From Monodelphis domestica (lineage: Eukaryota; Chordata; Mammalia; Didelphimorphia; Didelphidae): DNA of 64,000 bases. The translations under genes were made by a program, and so were the position numbers. Below are positions 22,963-34,055 of this stretch, piece after piece. The notes beneath the pieces are model-generated. The model did not search any database. It was given only the letters and a program-made list of their open reading frames with translations, and was not told the DNA's origin. Location of the stretch: contig NC_077233.1 of NCBI RefSeq assembly GCF_027887165.1, forward strand, positions 216,726,967 through 216,790,966, written 5' to 3'. Numbering within the stretch: the stretch's first letter is position 1; each line of letters starts with the position of its first letter.

Positions 22963-23610
22963 TATATATATATATGTATATATATATAGAATGTATTTAA
23001 TTTACATATTATATATTAATAATGTCATATAATATAAATAAAACTAAATGAGTTGTTTTTAAATATATTTTTTTAATTACATGTAATAATTTTTAACATT
23101 TGTTTCCCACAATTTGGAGTTCTAAATTCTCTCCCTCCCTCCATTCACACCTATAGATGACAAGCAACTTAAGTGAGTTATTATTAAGGGGTTGACAAAA
23201 GTCATGGTGACAGAGAGAATGCTGAACATGAAAAGTAATAGAATCTCACTTCAATGGTTAAACATTTGGAAACTTAAAAAATTATATCATATATATTTAC
23301 TTTCCATCATTGTTATAATTATCAGTAAAATTATAAGATTATGTATAATAATATAATACATAATATAAAATAATGTAAGAGCAGTAAGATTATAAAATGT
23401 ACATTTCTGGAATAAATATGGGAAGGCTGATGTCCATTCCTACCAGGAAATTTTGAAGGAATCAGAATAATATATATATTTTATATCTATTTATTTTAAT
23501 ATTATATAATTATATATTATAGCATATAAATATTAGGCATTATTATATATAATAACACATATATTATTATATTGTATCTAACATAAATATATGTGATTAT
23601 ATATATATAT
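22963..23610. repeat. AT-rich low-complexity region with L1 tail
   Basis: TATA-type runs throughout. 23053-23150 is a reverse L1 3' end (..tttgtttcccacaatttggagttctaaattctc). Confidence 0.75.
23388..23469 (-). repeat. Right arm of ~80-bp imperfect inverted repeat
   Basis: Partner of 22359-22438, about 0.95 kb away. Confidence 0.75.
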
Positions 23611-23784
23611 AAAACTTTTACCTTCTATCTTAGAATATTGATTCCAAGGCCTAAGAGTGGTAAATGCTGGTTAAGTGACTTGCCCAGGGTCAAGCAATTA
23701 GGAAGTTTCTGAATCCAAATTTGAACCCAAGACCTCCTTTCTCTAGGCCTGGCTCTCAATCCCCTGAGCCACCTGGCTGCCCCC
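23611..23784 (-). mobile_element. tRNA-headed SINE (WALLSI type)
   Basis: aacttttaccttctatctta..gccacctggctgccccc. Confidence 0.85.
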
Positions 23785-23787
23785 CCC

Positions 23788-23935
23788 CCCATTTTACATT
23801 TATTTTTAAAATTCCCAAGCATGAATTCTCTCTACCTCTCATCTGAAATAACAACTCTCCCTCAACTGAAATAACAACAAAAATCCAAACTATATGCATA
23901 GTCAAAATAAATTCCTGCATTGGACATGAGCAAAT
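23788..23935 (-). mobile_element. L1 3' end fragment
   Basis: ttacatttatttttaaaattcccaagc.. with the L1-type 3' UTR. Confidence 0.5.
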
Positions 23936-24399
23936 ATATACTTCTTAATTCTGCATCTTGAGTGTTTAGGAACTCTCCACAGCTTATAGCTAATTTATCC
24001 TTTAGATATCTTGTATTTTCATGCTTGTTTGTATGTTGTCTCCCCCACCCCACCCCATCCCTGTTAGAAACCTCCCCTTCAATCAAGGACGGTTTTTGTC
24101 TTTCCTTGAATTGTCCATGTGCCACTCAGCATAGGAATTGCAATTTCTAAATTCTTGTTGATTTGACTTGCTTTGCCTGCCTCCATGTCATTCCTAGAGT
24201 TTCCTTAACTTCTGATACTTGGCCCCTCTCAAATTTACCTTTCTGTCTAGCTCTTCTCTATAGAAGATTCAAAGAAAGACAAAAAAAAAAGAAAAATCCT
24301 TGATTTAAAGGGAGGTCACATTCTAATGGGGACAAGGTGGGGGAACAACATACAAACAACTACGCAAATACAAATCTATACCAAATAAATTAGCTATAA

Positions 24400-24575
24400 G
24401 CAGATTGAGTCATGGAGACCTGTGTTTGAATCCTGTCTCTATTACTTGCTAGCCATTTAAGTCTTGCCAAACCTTCCCCCCTCAGTAGGTCTCAGCTTCC
24501 TCATCTGTAAAATGAAAGGGTTGCACTGAAGGTCCTCAAAAGTCCAGGCTACCTCTAAATCTATGATCCCATGGC
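24400..24575 (+). mobile_element. MIR
   Basis: gagtcatggagacctgtgtttg..cttcctcatctgtaaaatgaaagg. Confidence 0.6.
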
Positions 24576-24669
24576 CTCTTAATCAAAGCACTATTTAACC
24601 AAGCTCAGTGCCTTCTAACTAGTACACACTCAGTAAATATCTAGTGCATCTATTAGTAAAAAATACATA

Positions 24670-24836
24670 TGGGGGCAGCTAGGTGGCTTACTAGAGAGCC
24701 AAACCTGGAGATGGGAGGTCCTGGGTCAAATCTGGCCTAGCTGAGTGACCCTAGATAAGTCACTTACCCTCATTTTCTACTCCTTATTGCTCTTCTGCCT
24801 TGGAACCAATATCTTGGAAGATTTTTTTTTAAAGGT
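24670..24836 (+). mobile_element. tRNA-headed SINE, slightly deleted
   Basis: gggggcagctaggtggctta..ttggaaccaatatcttgg, T-run end. Confidence 0.85.
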
Positions 24837-25440
24837 AAATATACACATATATCAAAGTGGAAACACATGCACAGATATATACACAAAAATGCACAAATAG
24901 AAATGAGCATGTGTGAACATGGGGCCAAAGTCAGGCGTTGGTCTCCTTGGCTTGGTCCCACCATGCCTCAGCCCTTTCCTGTAGGGCACAGTTTTCTGAG
25001 AAGAATCCAACCACCCTGGGATAAAATGAAATTGGGTTGGGAATGAGGGGTTAAGAGGAAAGGAGTTCAACCATGTAGAGGTTCATCAGGCACATCTTTT
25101 TATCGATGTAGACCCAGCTGGGATTTCTCTTCCCTTTTCCCAAAGGGCAGAGATAAGCAGCAGCAAAGAAGGAAACTAGACCCAGAGACTAACATTTACC
25201 AAGCTGGACCAGTCCAGGAAATCTGACTCAGGGTGATGTATATATAACATGAGCATTTTGCAATCCCCCCACTCCTAATCCTCACTTCTCCGCCTTCCCA
25301 TAAACACCCTTCTTTCCCCATTTGGTACATAGGCACACATATATACACAAACACATGCACATACTCATAGAAATATCCTCAAAGAATAGAAAGAGGACAC
25401 TGTATTATAGGGGGTAATACCCGGGAAAGGAAAATTGGTC
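24837..25440. other. Unassigned stretch, no gene seen
   Basis: CA/TATAC-type low complexity near 24840-24900 and 25325-25375; otherwise nothing recognised. Confidence 0.4.
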
Positions 25441-25444
25441 AGCC

Positions 25445-25870
25445 AGTCAACATACAATTTAAGTGTCTACCATATGTCATGCCCTGCCCTAAGTGCTGAA
25501 AGTACAAAGATGGGCAAAAATGGTACCTGTCCTCAAGAACCCCTCCCATTGTCTAATGGAAGAGACAATATGAAAATAGCTGTGTTTAGGCAAGACCTGT
25601 ATAGTGTAAATTCAAGATAATCTCAAATGGAAGGCTCTTGCAGCAATGGGAACTGGGAAAGGCCTCTTATAGAAGGTGGAATTTGACTCTATTCTTGAAG
25701 GAATTCAGGGAAGTCAAGAAGCAGAGATAAATCCAGGCATGGAGGGGCTGCTGGTGAAAAGACACAGAATTGGGAGAGTGACTGCTATGTGCCAGGGTCT
25801 ACGATCTAGAGATACAAATACAAAAATAGGAAGACAGCCCTTACCCTCAAGGAGTTTATAATCTAATGAG
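25445..25870 (-). mobile_element. L2 LINE, two pieces
   Basis: The first piece runs gtctaccatatgtcatgccctg..aggcctcttatagaaggtgg. A second 3' end starts near 25775 (actgctatgtgccagggtct). Non-coding. Confidence 0.65.
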
Positions 25871-25871
25871 A

Positions 25872-26012
25872 GAGGGACAGCTGGGCTTGGAGTCAAGAAA
25901 GCCTAAATTTGAATGTGGCCTCAGATACTTCCTAGCTGTGTGACCCTAAGCAAGACTCAGTTGATTGCTGCTCTTATATCTTCGAATTGATACTAAGACA
26001 GAAGATGAGGCT
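25872..26012 (+). mobile_element. SINE, 5'-deleted, MAR1/WALLSI mosaic
   Basis: gggacagctgggcttggagtc..tagctgtgtgaccctaag..gacagaagatgagg. Confidence 0.7.
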
Positions 26013-26085
26013 TGGTAATAAATAAATGAATAAATAAATGGACAAATAAATGAATGAATGAATGAATAAATAATAAATGGAATAA
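26013..26085. repeat. (AATA)n/(AATG)n microsatellite from SINE tail
   Basis: Tetranucleotide run immediately after the SINE 3' end. Confidence 0.85.
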
Positions 26086-26364
26086 AATTAGAATGTTCTG
26101 GAGTCAATGACCTCTTATGGTTCCTGTCAGCTCAAAATCATTAATCCACAACAGGACTTTGATACCTGATTTTAGGTGGGTGGTGAGAAAGAAGAATCAA
26201 AGAAGACTCTGAGGTTTCAACCCTTTATGACGAAGAAGAGAATGAATTCATTACTAGAAACAGTGAAATGAGGGGAAAGTGTGTAGGATTAAAGATGATG
26301 AGGTCAGTTTTAGACATCTTGAATAGAAAGTACTAGAAGACTCTTCTTGTAAAAAGAGATGATG

Positions 26365-26530
26365 AAAGAGAATCAGAAGAGAAAAAATATATTAGAGGCA
26401 CCAGGATAAAGAAGAAGCTGAAATGGGGAAAGAGTAGTGGTTTGCCACAGTTCCCATTTCCTGGGCTGTTTTTTCCTAGAATCTGACTCATATCAGAGTT
26501 CATATTCGTTCCCTTCCTAAATGCCAATGG
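26365..26530 (+). repeat. Copy 1 of an unassigned dispersed block
   Basis: About 70% alike to 29298-29462: agaggcaccaggataaag..cacagttcccatttcctggg..aatctgactcatatcag. Confidence 0.7.
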
Positions 26531-26599
26531 GATATTAGAAATATGAGGACTAGACTTCTGGAGAGAGATTAGGAATGGAATCATCTTTAGAAGAAACCA

Positions 26600-26960
26600 G
26601 GAAGCAGATGAAATTGGCTGTAAGAAAAGACATACATAAAGAATTCAGAGAAACTTGGGAAGAATTCTATGAATTAATTAACAAATAATTAATTAACAAG
26701 GCAAAACCAGAACCCAGAGGGTAATATACATAATGGTCCTGATAATGGAAGGGAAAGACATTGGAATTCAAATGAATGTAATAACAAATCTTCATTCCAT
26801 TGGAATAATTATAGATTATTTTTTCTTTCCTCTGGATACTGAGGTGGTGAACTATAACTGTGGAATGAGCTGATTTGTTTTACTTAACTCTTTTCTTAGT
26901 TATAGTTCTGGATGTGAGATTGGAGGTGGGAGCAGTATTTAAAAGTGATAGTAAGAGGAA
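26600..26960 (+). mobile_element. Probable L1 3' end fragment
   Basis: gaattcagagaaacttggga..aaccagaacccagagggtaatata resembles marsupial L1 ends. Diverged. Confidence 0.4.
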
Positions 26961-27424
26961 ACAAAAATCAATCCACAAACAGTGATTTTTAAAAAATTAT
27001 GAACCATTCAGCAGCTATATTTCACTTCTTTCTCATAGTAAAAATAATAATTTCTTAATAAAGTATTATAATATTATGTATGATAATAACTTGTGATTTC
27101 ATCAGCATAGTTGCTTCCTCCTCCAACTCAGATGTAAATCACTTCAAACATTAGTAGATGAGCTTCATGAGTTTCTGGCAGCCACTCTGGCTGATGATGA
27201 GTCTTTTGGCACACAGTTGAATCCATCCGTGAACAATGGATACCCAGCTTCAGGGTCTATTATATTTTTTCAATGCCATATACTGAAGTGGATATTCTGG
27301 TTTATCCTTCAGTCTGGTTTAACAAGCAGTCCTCTAGTCCCTGACCACCCCTGAGTTTCCAAAGCTGCAAACCTGAGAGTCAGACCCTTTTAGTCTCAGC
27401 CTCAGAAGCTCACCAGCTTCGGTT
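26961..27424. other. Unassigned stretch, no gene seen
   Basis: Nothing recognised on either strand. Confidence 0.4.
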
Positions 27425-27535
27425 CTCATTCTGTCTTATTTTAGTATTGGTACTCCCTACTTCCTAGCATAGCAGTTGGCACAAGAAAGAGCTTGGCATG
27501 TGCTTGTTGAATGAAATAAACTTGAACTGTTTCCT
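27425..27535 (+). mobile_element. L2 3' end
   Basis: ..gcttggcatgtgcttgttgaatgaa. Confidence 0.5.
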
Positions 27536-27799
27536 AATCAATCTAGTTTCCTAAGAACAGACCACACTGTCCTGGACCTTCCTGGCCTCAATTTCCAGAA
27601 CTGTAAAATTAAAATGTAAAACTAGATGGCTTTGAAATTCCTTGCAGCTCTGAGTCTCTGATCCCATGGATTGGAGTCCACCTTGTAGAAGAAGCTAGAG
27701 GAAATTTCTGTTAGGCACCAGGAAGCCCCATGACTAAAATGAGCTCTCAGAAGACATAACAGCTATACTATTTGAAGATTCTCCCACTGAATTAAGCAT

Positions 27800-27968
27800 T
27801 CTCATATAATCATGATTCTATAACTGGAAAGATATCAACTCCAACTGCTTCATTTTATGGATGAGAAAACTGAGGCCCAGAGAAGCTGAGATTTGGCCAA
27901 GGTCACAGATTTAGTGTAGAATCTGCATTGGAACTCGGGTCCTCTGACTCCTGAGACAGTGATTCTTT
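27800..27968 (-). mobile_element. MIR-type SINE
   Basis: ttttatggatgagaaaactgaggcccagagaagctg..ggccaaggtcaca. Confidence 0.75.
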
Positions 27969-28799
27969 GTACCACACTGGACTCTCCTTTAAAAGGTTCC
28001 TACCTTCTGTAGAGCTGACATGGAAAGTTAAAGCGAAAACCCTTTCTCTCTCTAATAGGACTGGGCAGTCCAGTGTGAGGAAACATGGCCCCAGAAGAAG
28101 TCTAAGTACTGAGTACAAATTGGTGACTTCAACCCTTGGGCCCTTGCCCTCCTGAGTGAGCTAAGGCACCCCAGTGAGGTTCCTCTTGAGGTGCAAAGTC
28201 TAGGGAGCCAGGTCCTCAAAACTTCAGCACTAGCCTGCCTAATAGAAACCCTCTGTATAAGCCAAGGGGACCCCATGGAGATCAGAGCTGGCCCATTTGA
28301 TGAGGATTATATGTTCAAAAGCGGTTTTCACTGGGGTTTCCCCCCCCCCATTCCCACTGGGCTCCCCTCCCAGCATGGTAATTAACTTCTTCCTGTTCAG
28401 ATCAGAGACTGGTTTCCAAAAACACATTCTAAAGGATTATTTTTCAAAGGAAATGTTGTTGAAAGAATCTCTGTCCCATCCCAAACCAGGGAAATGGGGG
28501 CAGTGTTGGTGGTAGGGATTGAAGAAGGGGGGGGGGGAATAGAATGGGCAAGATCTCAACTGGGCATCCCCCTCATTCTCATCCACACTAGAGGGGGAAG
28601 CTTTCTGAATGCCCAAGCTGGGGCCAATGGAACGGGGCCTTCTGCTAGGAAAAGGCCTTTCTAGAAGATTACTAAGGAAATGGGTTGTGTGTCCTTTGGG
28701 GACATTGGGCTAACTAGCTTGCTCTCTTGTTTTAGGAGGTAATGGGGGTATGGGAAGGAGAAAACAAAAGGTCTAGTATCTTCCCCCTCGGAAAATGTA
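27969..28799. other. Unassigned stretch, no gene seen
   Basis: C-run at 28341-28348 and G-run near 28527; short overlapping frames without domains. Confidence 0.4.
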
Positions 28800-29150
28800 A
28801 GCCAGGGCAAGGAGAAAGACAGAGAGATAGAGAAAAAAAAAAAACAAGAGACAGCAGAGAGAGAGAGAGACAAAGACAGGGACAGAGAGAGACAGACAGA
28901 GGGACACAGCAGAGATCGACAGAGATACAGAGAGGGAGAGAGAAATGGGGGGGAGGGATGGAGAGAGGAGAAAGAGAGACAAATAGAGAGGAGAGAGACA
29001 AAGTCAGAGAGGGAAAAGAAGAGGGGAAGAGGAGAGGGATAAAGATATAGAAAGAGAAAAGGAGAGACAGAGACAAAGTAAGAAAGGGGAAAGAAGAGGG
29101 AGAGAGGAAAGACAGAGATAGAGATAGTTAATAGGAGCTGGTAAGAGGAA
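28800..29150. repeat. Purine-rich (GAGACA/GAGA) tract
   Basis: Degenerate GA repeats over ~350 bp. The long reverse-strand serine/leucine frames (253 and 182 codons) are its translation, not a gene. Confidence 0.9.
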
Positions 29151-29297
29151 AAGCAAGAGCCAGAACAAGGACAGCCTGGATGTACCAGTGGGAGGAGGGA
29201 CAGAGAAATATTAGATAGTGAGAGAAGTGGAGGTGGGAAAAAAGCGAGACCCAATGACAGAGAAAGCTGGAGAGCTGGTGGAGCAGTGAGAGAGGGA

Positions 29298-29462
29298 CAA
29301 TGAAAGAGAATCAAAGGAAGAAAAAAATCAGAGGCCCCAGGATAGAGAGGCAGCTGAAAGGGGGAAAGCCCAGAGCTCTGCCACTGTTCCCATATCCTAG
29401 GCTTTTTTTTTTTCTTTTCCAAGGGATCTGACTCACATTAGGGTTAATATTCCCACCATCAC
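29298..29462 (+). repeat. Copy 2 of an unassigned dispersed block
   Basis: Partner of 26365-26530, 2.9 kb away in direct orientation. Confidence 0.7.
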
Positions 29463-29745
29463 CCCCACCACCCACCCCAGTTGCCATCTGGAACCAAATT
29501 CCACCCCAGTCTTGGGTGGGATAGTGACTCATGGTGCCCTCCTCCTCCCTCCCCCACCTTCCCACCCACTCATTGCTTCCATTCATAGGGAAAGAAAGCA
29601 TGTATATGGAGAGTGGAGGTGGATGGGGGGGGAGTGTTCTGGAGCAAAGAGTACTGTTAGGATAGGAAGAGAGGAATGGTAAAAGGGGTGCATGAGAGAG
29701 AAGGAGGACTGGAGAATGAAAGAGGGAGCCAGAAAAAAAGAGATT
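29463..29745. other. Unassigned stretch
   Basis: C-rich segment (29455-29560), then purine-rich DNA. No gene seen. Confidence 0.4.
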
Positions 29746-29895
29746 TAGAGATAAAGACAAAGGCTGCGAGATGGAGGCTGGAGGAGGGGAGAGGAAATGG
29801 AATGAGAGAGAAATAGAGAGGGAGAGACAGAGTTGTGTGTGTGAGAGAGAGAGAAACACAGAGACACAGAGACAGAGACAGAGACAGAGAGAACT
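29746..29895. repeat. (GAGA)n/(GACA)n tract
   Basis: Purine microsatellite ending in repeated gagaca units. Confidence 0.9.
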
Positions 29896-30370
29896 CTAAA
29901 GTAGAACGGGGAAGGAAGTGTGTGGGTAAGAGCTGACATGGACTAGCTTCTGGGGAACTTCATTTAAGGGAGGACGCCCTTGGGCATTGAGGTCACGACT
30001 TAGAGGCGCCCACCTTGTTCTGTTTGCTCTCTTCCCTCTTCCAGCATATTGAGTGGCACTGCTCCACCCCTCCACCATCTGCTCCCTCAGCCTCCACCAC
30101 ATCCCCTCCCCACTCTCCCCTCTCTCCCTCCTCCCTTCTTCGAATTAAATTTCGTCCTAATAGGAGGGAAGCTGGGGCGGGGGGAGGAGGAGCTTGAGAT
30201 TATGAAGCTGCAATTGTGAGAATAAGTGTCTAAGAATGAGTCTGTGATCCCCCTGGATTCTGGTGCCTCACTCCCTCTGCTGATTATCTGCCATGCAGCC
30301 TGCATATTGCTTGTTCGTAGGTAGTTGGAGAGCAGGGACTGCTTGGGTTTGGGTTTGTTTGTTTTTTTTC
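29896..30370. other. Unassigned stretch, no gene seen
   Basis: C-rich then mixed; a short cccctctccctc tract near 30105-30135. Confidence 0.4.
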
Positions 30371-30374
30371 TTTC

Positions 30375-30436
30375 ATTACAGTACTTGGCACATAATAGGT
30401 GCTTAATAAATAAAAGACAGATTGATTGACTTATAA
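30375..30436 (+). mobile_element. L2/MIR 3' end
   Basis: gtacttggcacataataggtgcttaataaat. Confidence 0.65.
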
Positions 30437-30514
30437 TTGAATGAAAGAAAATGAGGGTGACCATCAGTCTTGGACCGCCCCCAAAGGGGAGGGCTCTATG
30501 TGAGTCTGAGCAAT

Positions 30515-30680
30515 AGGATCATAGATTGACAGGTGGAAGGGACCTCAGAGGCTATCGGATCTAACCCCTTCTTTTTCCAGATGGGGAAATGGAGGTCAAA
30601 GAAGTTGCGATTAGTCTAAAATCACTGCAGAATTAGGATTTGAAACCAGGTTCTCTGACTCCATATTAAATCTGGGTCTC
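30515..30680 (-). mobile_element. MIR-type SINE
   Basis: tcatagattgacaggtggaaggg..gatggggaaatggaggtcaaag. Confidence 0.7.
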
Positions 30681-30814
30681 AATGAACCTACACTGGAGAA
30701 AGATGTCGGAGTAAGAATCTGTTTCTGTGTGTTTCTACATTGTATGAATGCAAAGGAGGACTTAGCCACTGAAGAAACTAACTAGGACTTTTCCTAGGAG
30801 AACACCTTTGTAGA

Positions 30815-30975
30815 GCTATATAGTTGGGAGGAAAACTAGACGTTATTTCTTCTAATTTCCAATTGATTATACAAATGAGGAACTGAGGTTCAGAGCCGGT
30901 TGCTCACTTGCCTGAGAACAAACAGATAGTAAGTGTCTGAATCTGTATTCAAACTCAGATACTCTGATTTCAAAT
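30815..30975 (-). mobile_element. MIR-type SINE
   Basis: aatgaggaactgaggttcagagc..tgcctgagaacaaacag. Confidence 0.6.
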
Positions 30976-31680
30976 CTAGTTTCCCCATCCCTACTCCCAC
31001 CTCCATGTTCTCCAGTTCAGCAGTGCCTAACCACTACAAGGGAATGCCTTATGTTTTTCTACAATTGTTAGTCAAGATCTTCTTCTCCAAGACTCCCTCC
31101 ATTGGGGGAGCCTTGAACCTGGACCTAAAAAGCAATATTAGCTCCAATGTGCTCAGAAACATGTTGGCATGGAGCTCCCAGGTAACCTAGCCAGATAGGC
31201 CCACAACAACCCTCTGTCCAGCTTACAGATACAGATACCTGATACCATTTTAAGAAGAGACCTCAATTTCACCCTTGGCCCTAGAGCTTCTTCTTTTCTT
31301 CATCATGACCCAACCAAGGTGTGGGTCTTCCCAGAACTGAGGGGGAGCCTTGTGTATTTGTCTTCCTCCTCCCAAAGGAATCTAAGGCATGACAAAAGTA
31401 TCCACCCATTCCCTACCAGTGGTTACTACTACTTTAACTTATCCCCCACTAATCCCTTCTACACTGACTCCTTAAGTTTCAAAAATCTCCTCAGGTTCCA
31501 GAGGTTTTGGCATTGCTTCCTAATCTCCTTTAGTAATTAGGGACTAATTCTAGGGCCATGGAAAGGTGACTTTGCTTCAATTCTTTGCCTGACTCTGCTA
31601 CTAAACGACTGTAACTGGAAAAATCATTTTGGTGTAATCATTAGGCAGCTAAAAGCCTGAGCTCTTCAAAACATACATAT
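30976..31680. other. Unassigned stretch, no gene seen
   Basis: Frames of 73-85 codons without recognisable domains. Confidence 0.4.
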
Positions 31681-31845
31681 TGAAATATGTGTGTAATATA
31701 TAAATATATACTTAAAATATAAAATGAATAAATAATAAAAATAGTTTATAAATAAATAATAAAATTTTATAATAATAAGAATAAATAATAATAAAATAAA
31801 AATATATACTATATAGATGTATATAGATATGTATAAATTCAGACC
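31681..31845. repeat. AT-rich low complexity
   Basis: AATAAT/TATAAA runs. Confidence 0.9.
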
Positions 31846-32071
31846 AAGATCATGGTGATAAACTTTTGTTCTTGCTCAAATTCATTCACATGGTAAAACC
31901 CAAAGAATCTTAGGATGCAAAAAAAAGAAAAATCATCCTTCAGACACAAGCAACCTTTTGTGGGTCATTAGATGCTCATAAAATTCCAAGAGAATAATGA
32001 CAGTTGAGGTTAAAGCAGATTTTCTAATTCTAAGTCAACTAGAGGCTTAAGACAAAGATATTGGTCTAGGT

Positions 32072-32399
32072 CAGTGATGGTGAACCTTTTAGAGATGGAG
32101 TGCTGGGCCCAGCCCTGACCCCACCCCCAAGACCAAGTGCTGTGCCACCTCCCTTATCCAATACAGGGGAGGAATAAAGCACTCCCATTGGGCTACTGGG
32201 CAGAGGAAGGGGGTGGATGGGAAAAAATATCATCAGGCATGATGTAGAAGGGCAAGGGGGGGGGATCAGCTCCACCTGAATCCCTCTGTCTTTCTAGTAA
32301 TGGTTTGGGGGAGTGTTAGGGTTGGGGGCAGTGGAGTGACCACAGAGAGCACTCCACCCTGCCATCTTTGGCACCTGTGCCATGAGCTCACAAGCACAG
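32072..32399. mobile_element. hAT element (OposCharlie-like), longest copy
   Basis: Left end CAGTGATGGTGAACCTTTTA preceded by GTCTAGGT, an NTCTAGAN-type target. The right end (cctgtgccatgagctcacaagcacag) is degraded. No transposase frame. Confidence 0.7.
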
Positions 32400-32499
32400 A
32401 AAGTATAGACTAAACATCTTCAAGTTCTATGTAGTTGGTTGGCCCATCTGTGTTCCAAAATATCTTGACCCCTAAGACTGTGGAATCTGGAAGACACTC

Positions 32500-32552
32500 C
32501 TTAACACACACACATACACACACATACACATACACACATACACACACACATG
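32500..32552. repeat. (CA)n/(ACACAT)n microsatellite
   Basis: Dinucleotide run with T interruptions. Confidence 0.95.
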
Positions 32553-32739
32553 ATCTAATTGAAAGCAGCAATACAGATGAGTGAGTGATTCTTATATTTC
32601 TAACAGAATATAAAAAAAGAAAAAAGATCTGGAACTTAGTCTCTGGGATCCCTCTAAGCAGAGTTTAGAATCAAAGAGAGATGTCAGAGACGTAAAGTAT
32701 GGCATTAGCTATTATTCCTCTAATTTAAAAGAGGTAAGG

Positions 32740-32910
32740 TAGCTAGATGGCCCAGTAGTTAGAGTGCCAGGTCTGGAGGACAGAAGACTCATTTTTGTGA
32801 GTCCAAATCCAGCTTTAGACACTTACTAATTAGGTGCCCCTGGGCAAGTCACTTAACCCAGTTTGCCTTTGTTTCCTCATCTGTAAAATGAGCTAGAGAA
32901 GGAAATGGCA
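32740..32910 (+). mobile_element. MAR1, 5' part
   Basis: gtagctagatggcccagtag..ctagagaaggaaatggca; the 3' part is at 33448-33549. Confidence 0.8.
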
Positions 32911-33447
32911 TATATATATATATATATATGTATGCACATATATATGTATTAGATTTTACAAAGGAATATTTACTGAAAATATATTAGAAGAGTAGACAGA
33001 AGTTACACAAACATCCTGTCCACATCCACCTACAACATTTGGTTGTATCTTTGGGCCCTGCCTTTCCTTCTACATATATTTGGTCCCTGCACTCAAACTT
33101 AAAGAACAAAGATACTGAGGCATACAAGTAGGGAACATGGGGGACCTGGAGGACCTAAAACTTGACACTGAGAGTCATTTTCTCTCTTCTAAGAGTCCCT
33201 CCAAAGTTCACTTGGAATTGACGTGATCCCCAGGTTAATTGGACTAACTCCTTGTAGAACTCCATGGCTTGACTGCAGGGGCAACCCACTGCTGGACCAG
33301 ACCAAGCTGGGTAATCCTCAGGTCTGCCTCCTTTCCAGTCCCAAGTTCCTGATGCACTTGGCTCTGGTGATCTCTTCTATTTGACACTTTGGTTGCTCAG
33401 GGAAATGCAGATGATTCTTCTGGTCTTTCAGAAAGTTCACAGTCACA
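32911..33447 (-). mobile_element. Insertion inside MAR1, possible LTR
   Basis: A (TA)n start (32911-32945), then ~500 bp bounded by TGTATTAGATTTTACA and ..GTTCACAGTCACA. TG..CA edges suggest a solo LTR, but no target duplication is visible. Confidence 0.35.
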
Positions 33448-33549
33448 ACCTAATCCAGTCCGTCTCTGCCAGTATCTCTGTCAAGAAAACCTCAGATGAG
33501 GAGGGGTGGGCTGTACAAAGAGTTGGACACAACTGAACAATAATAACAA
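33448..33549 (+). mobile_element. MAR1, 3' part
   Basis: acctaatccagt..tcaagaaaacctcagatg..gagttggacacaactgaac. Confidence 0.7.
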
Positions 33550-34036
33550 TGTAAAAAAGGAAGCCCCTTAACAGAGGACAACTACTGGAGCCCAAATGGC
33601 TGCTCCAGAGAGAACTAGGAAGTAGCAGAGAGCACAGGATTAACCCACATTGTGAAATCATTTGAGAGACTGGAAAGAACAAGACCCAGCATGGACTTGA
33701 TATATAGGCCATGAAGGAAGCAATACAAGGTGGGAAGTAGACTAGCAGGAACAACATGGTGGCATCACCAGAAGACAGGGAAAGCCCTTTAGCATTAGTT
33801 GCCACTCCACTACTGTAAACTGAGCTCAAATGTTGTCTATGTATGCTCCTTGGATGTGTCTGTTCATTCCACTGATGCAGTAGGAAAATTTAGGAGAGAG
33901 AATGCCTCAGGTTTATGATGGAAGGGAAACATGTCCTGTTGTTATTCTTCATACTTTGTGATTTCAACAAATGTTAAATGCTTTTTCTTTTAACCTAATT
34001 GTGTCCTCTGACTGACTAGTAAAAGCAAACAGAACA
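33550..34036 (+). mobile_element. Candidate 5' LTR of a decayed endogenous retrovirus
   Basis: Edges TGTAAAAAAGG..CAGAACA, 487 bp, with a TATATAGG box at 33701-33708. One base separates it from a primer-binding-site match. No AATAAA remains. The first ~130 bp recur at 44560-44690. Confidence 0.5.
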
Positions 34037-34037
34037 G

Positions 34038-34055
34038 TGGGGGCTTGTGAGGGAG
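34038..34055 (+). other. Primer-binding-site-like sequence (tRNA-Pro type)
   Basis: TGGGGGCTTGTGAGGGAG agrees with the proline-tRNA primer site of gammaretrovirus-like elements at 14 of 18 positions. One mismatch is a CG-to-TG change. Confidence 0.5.

Noticed and set aside
28661..29859. Reverse frames of 253 and 182 codons rich in S, L and F
   Set aside because: Composition follows the polypurine tract; several frames are open at once.
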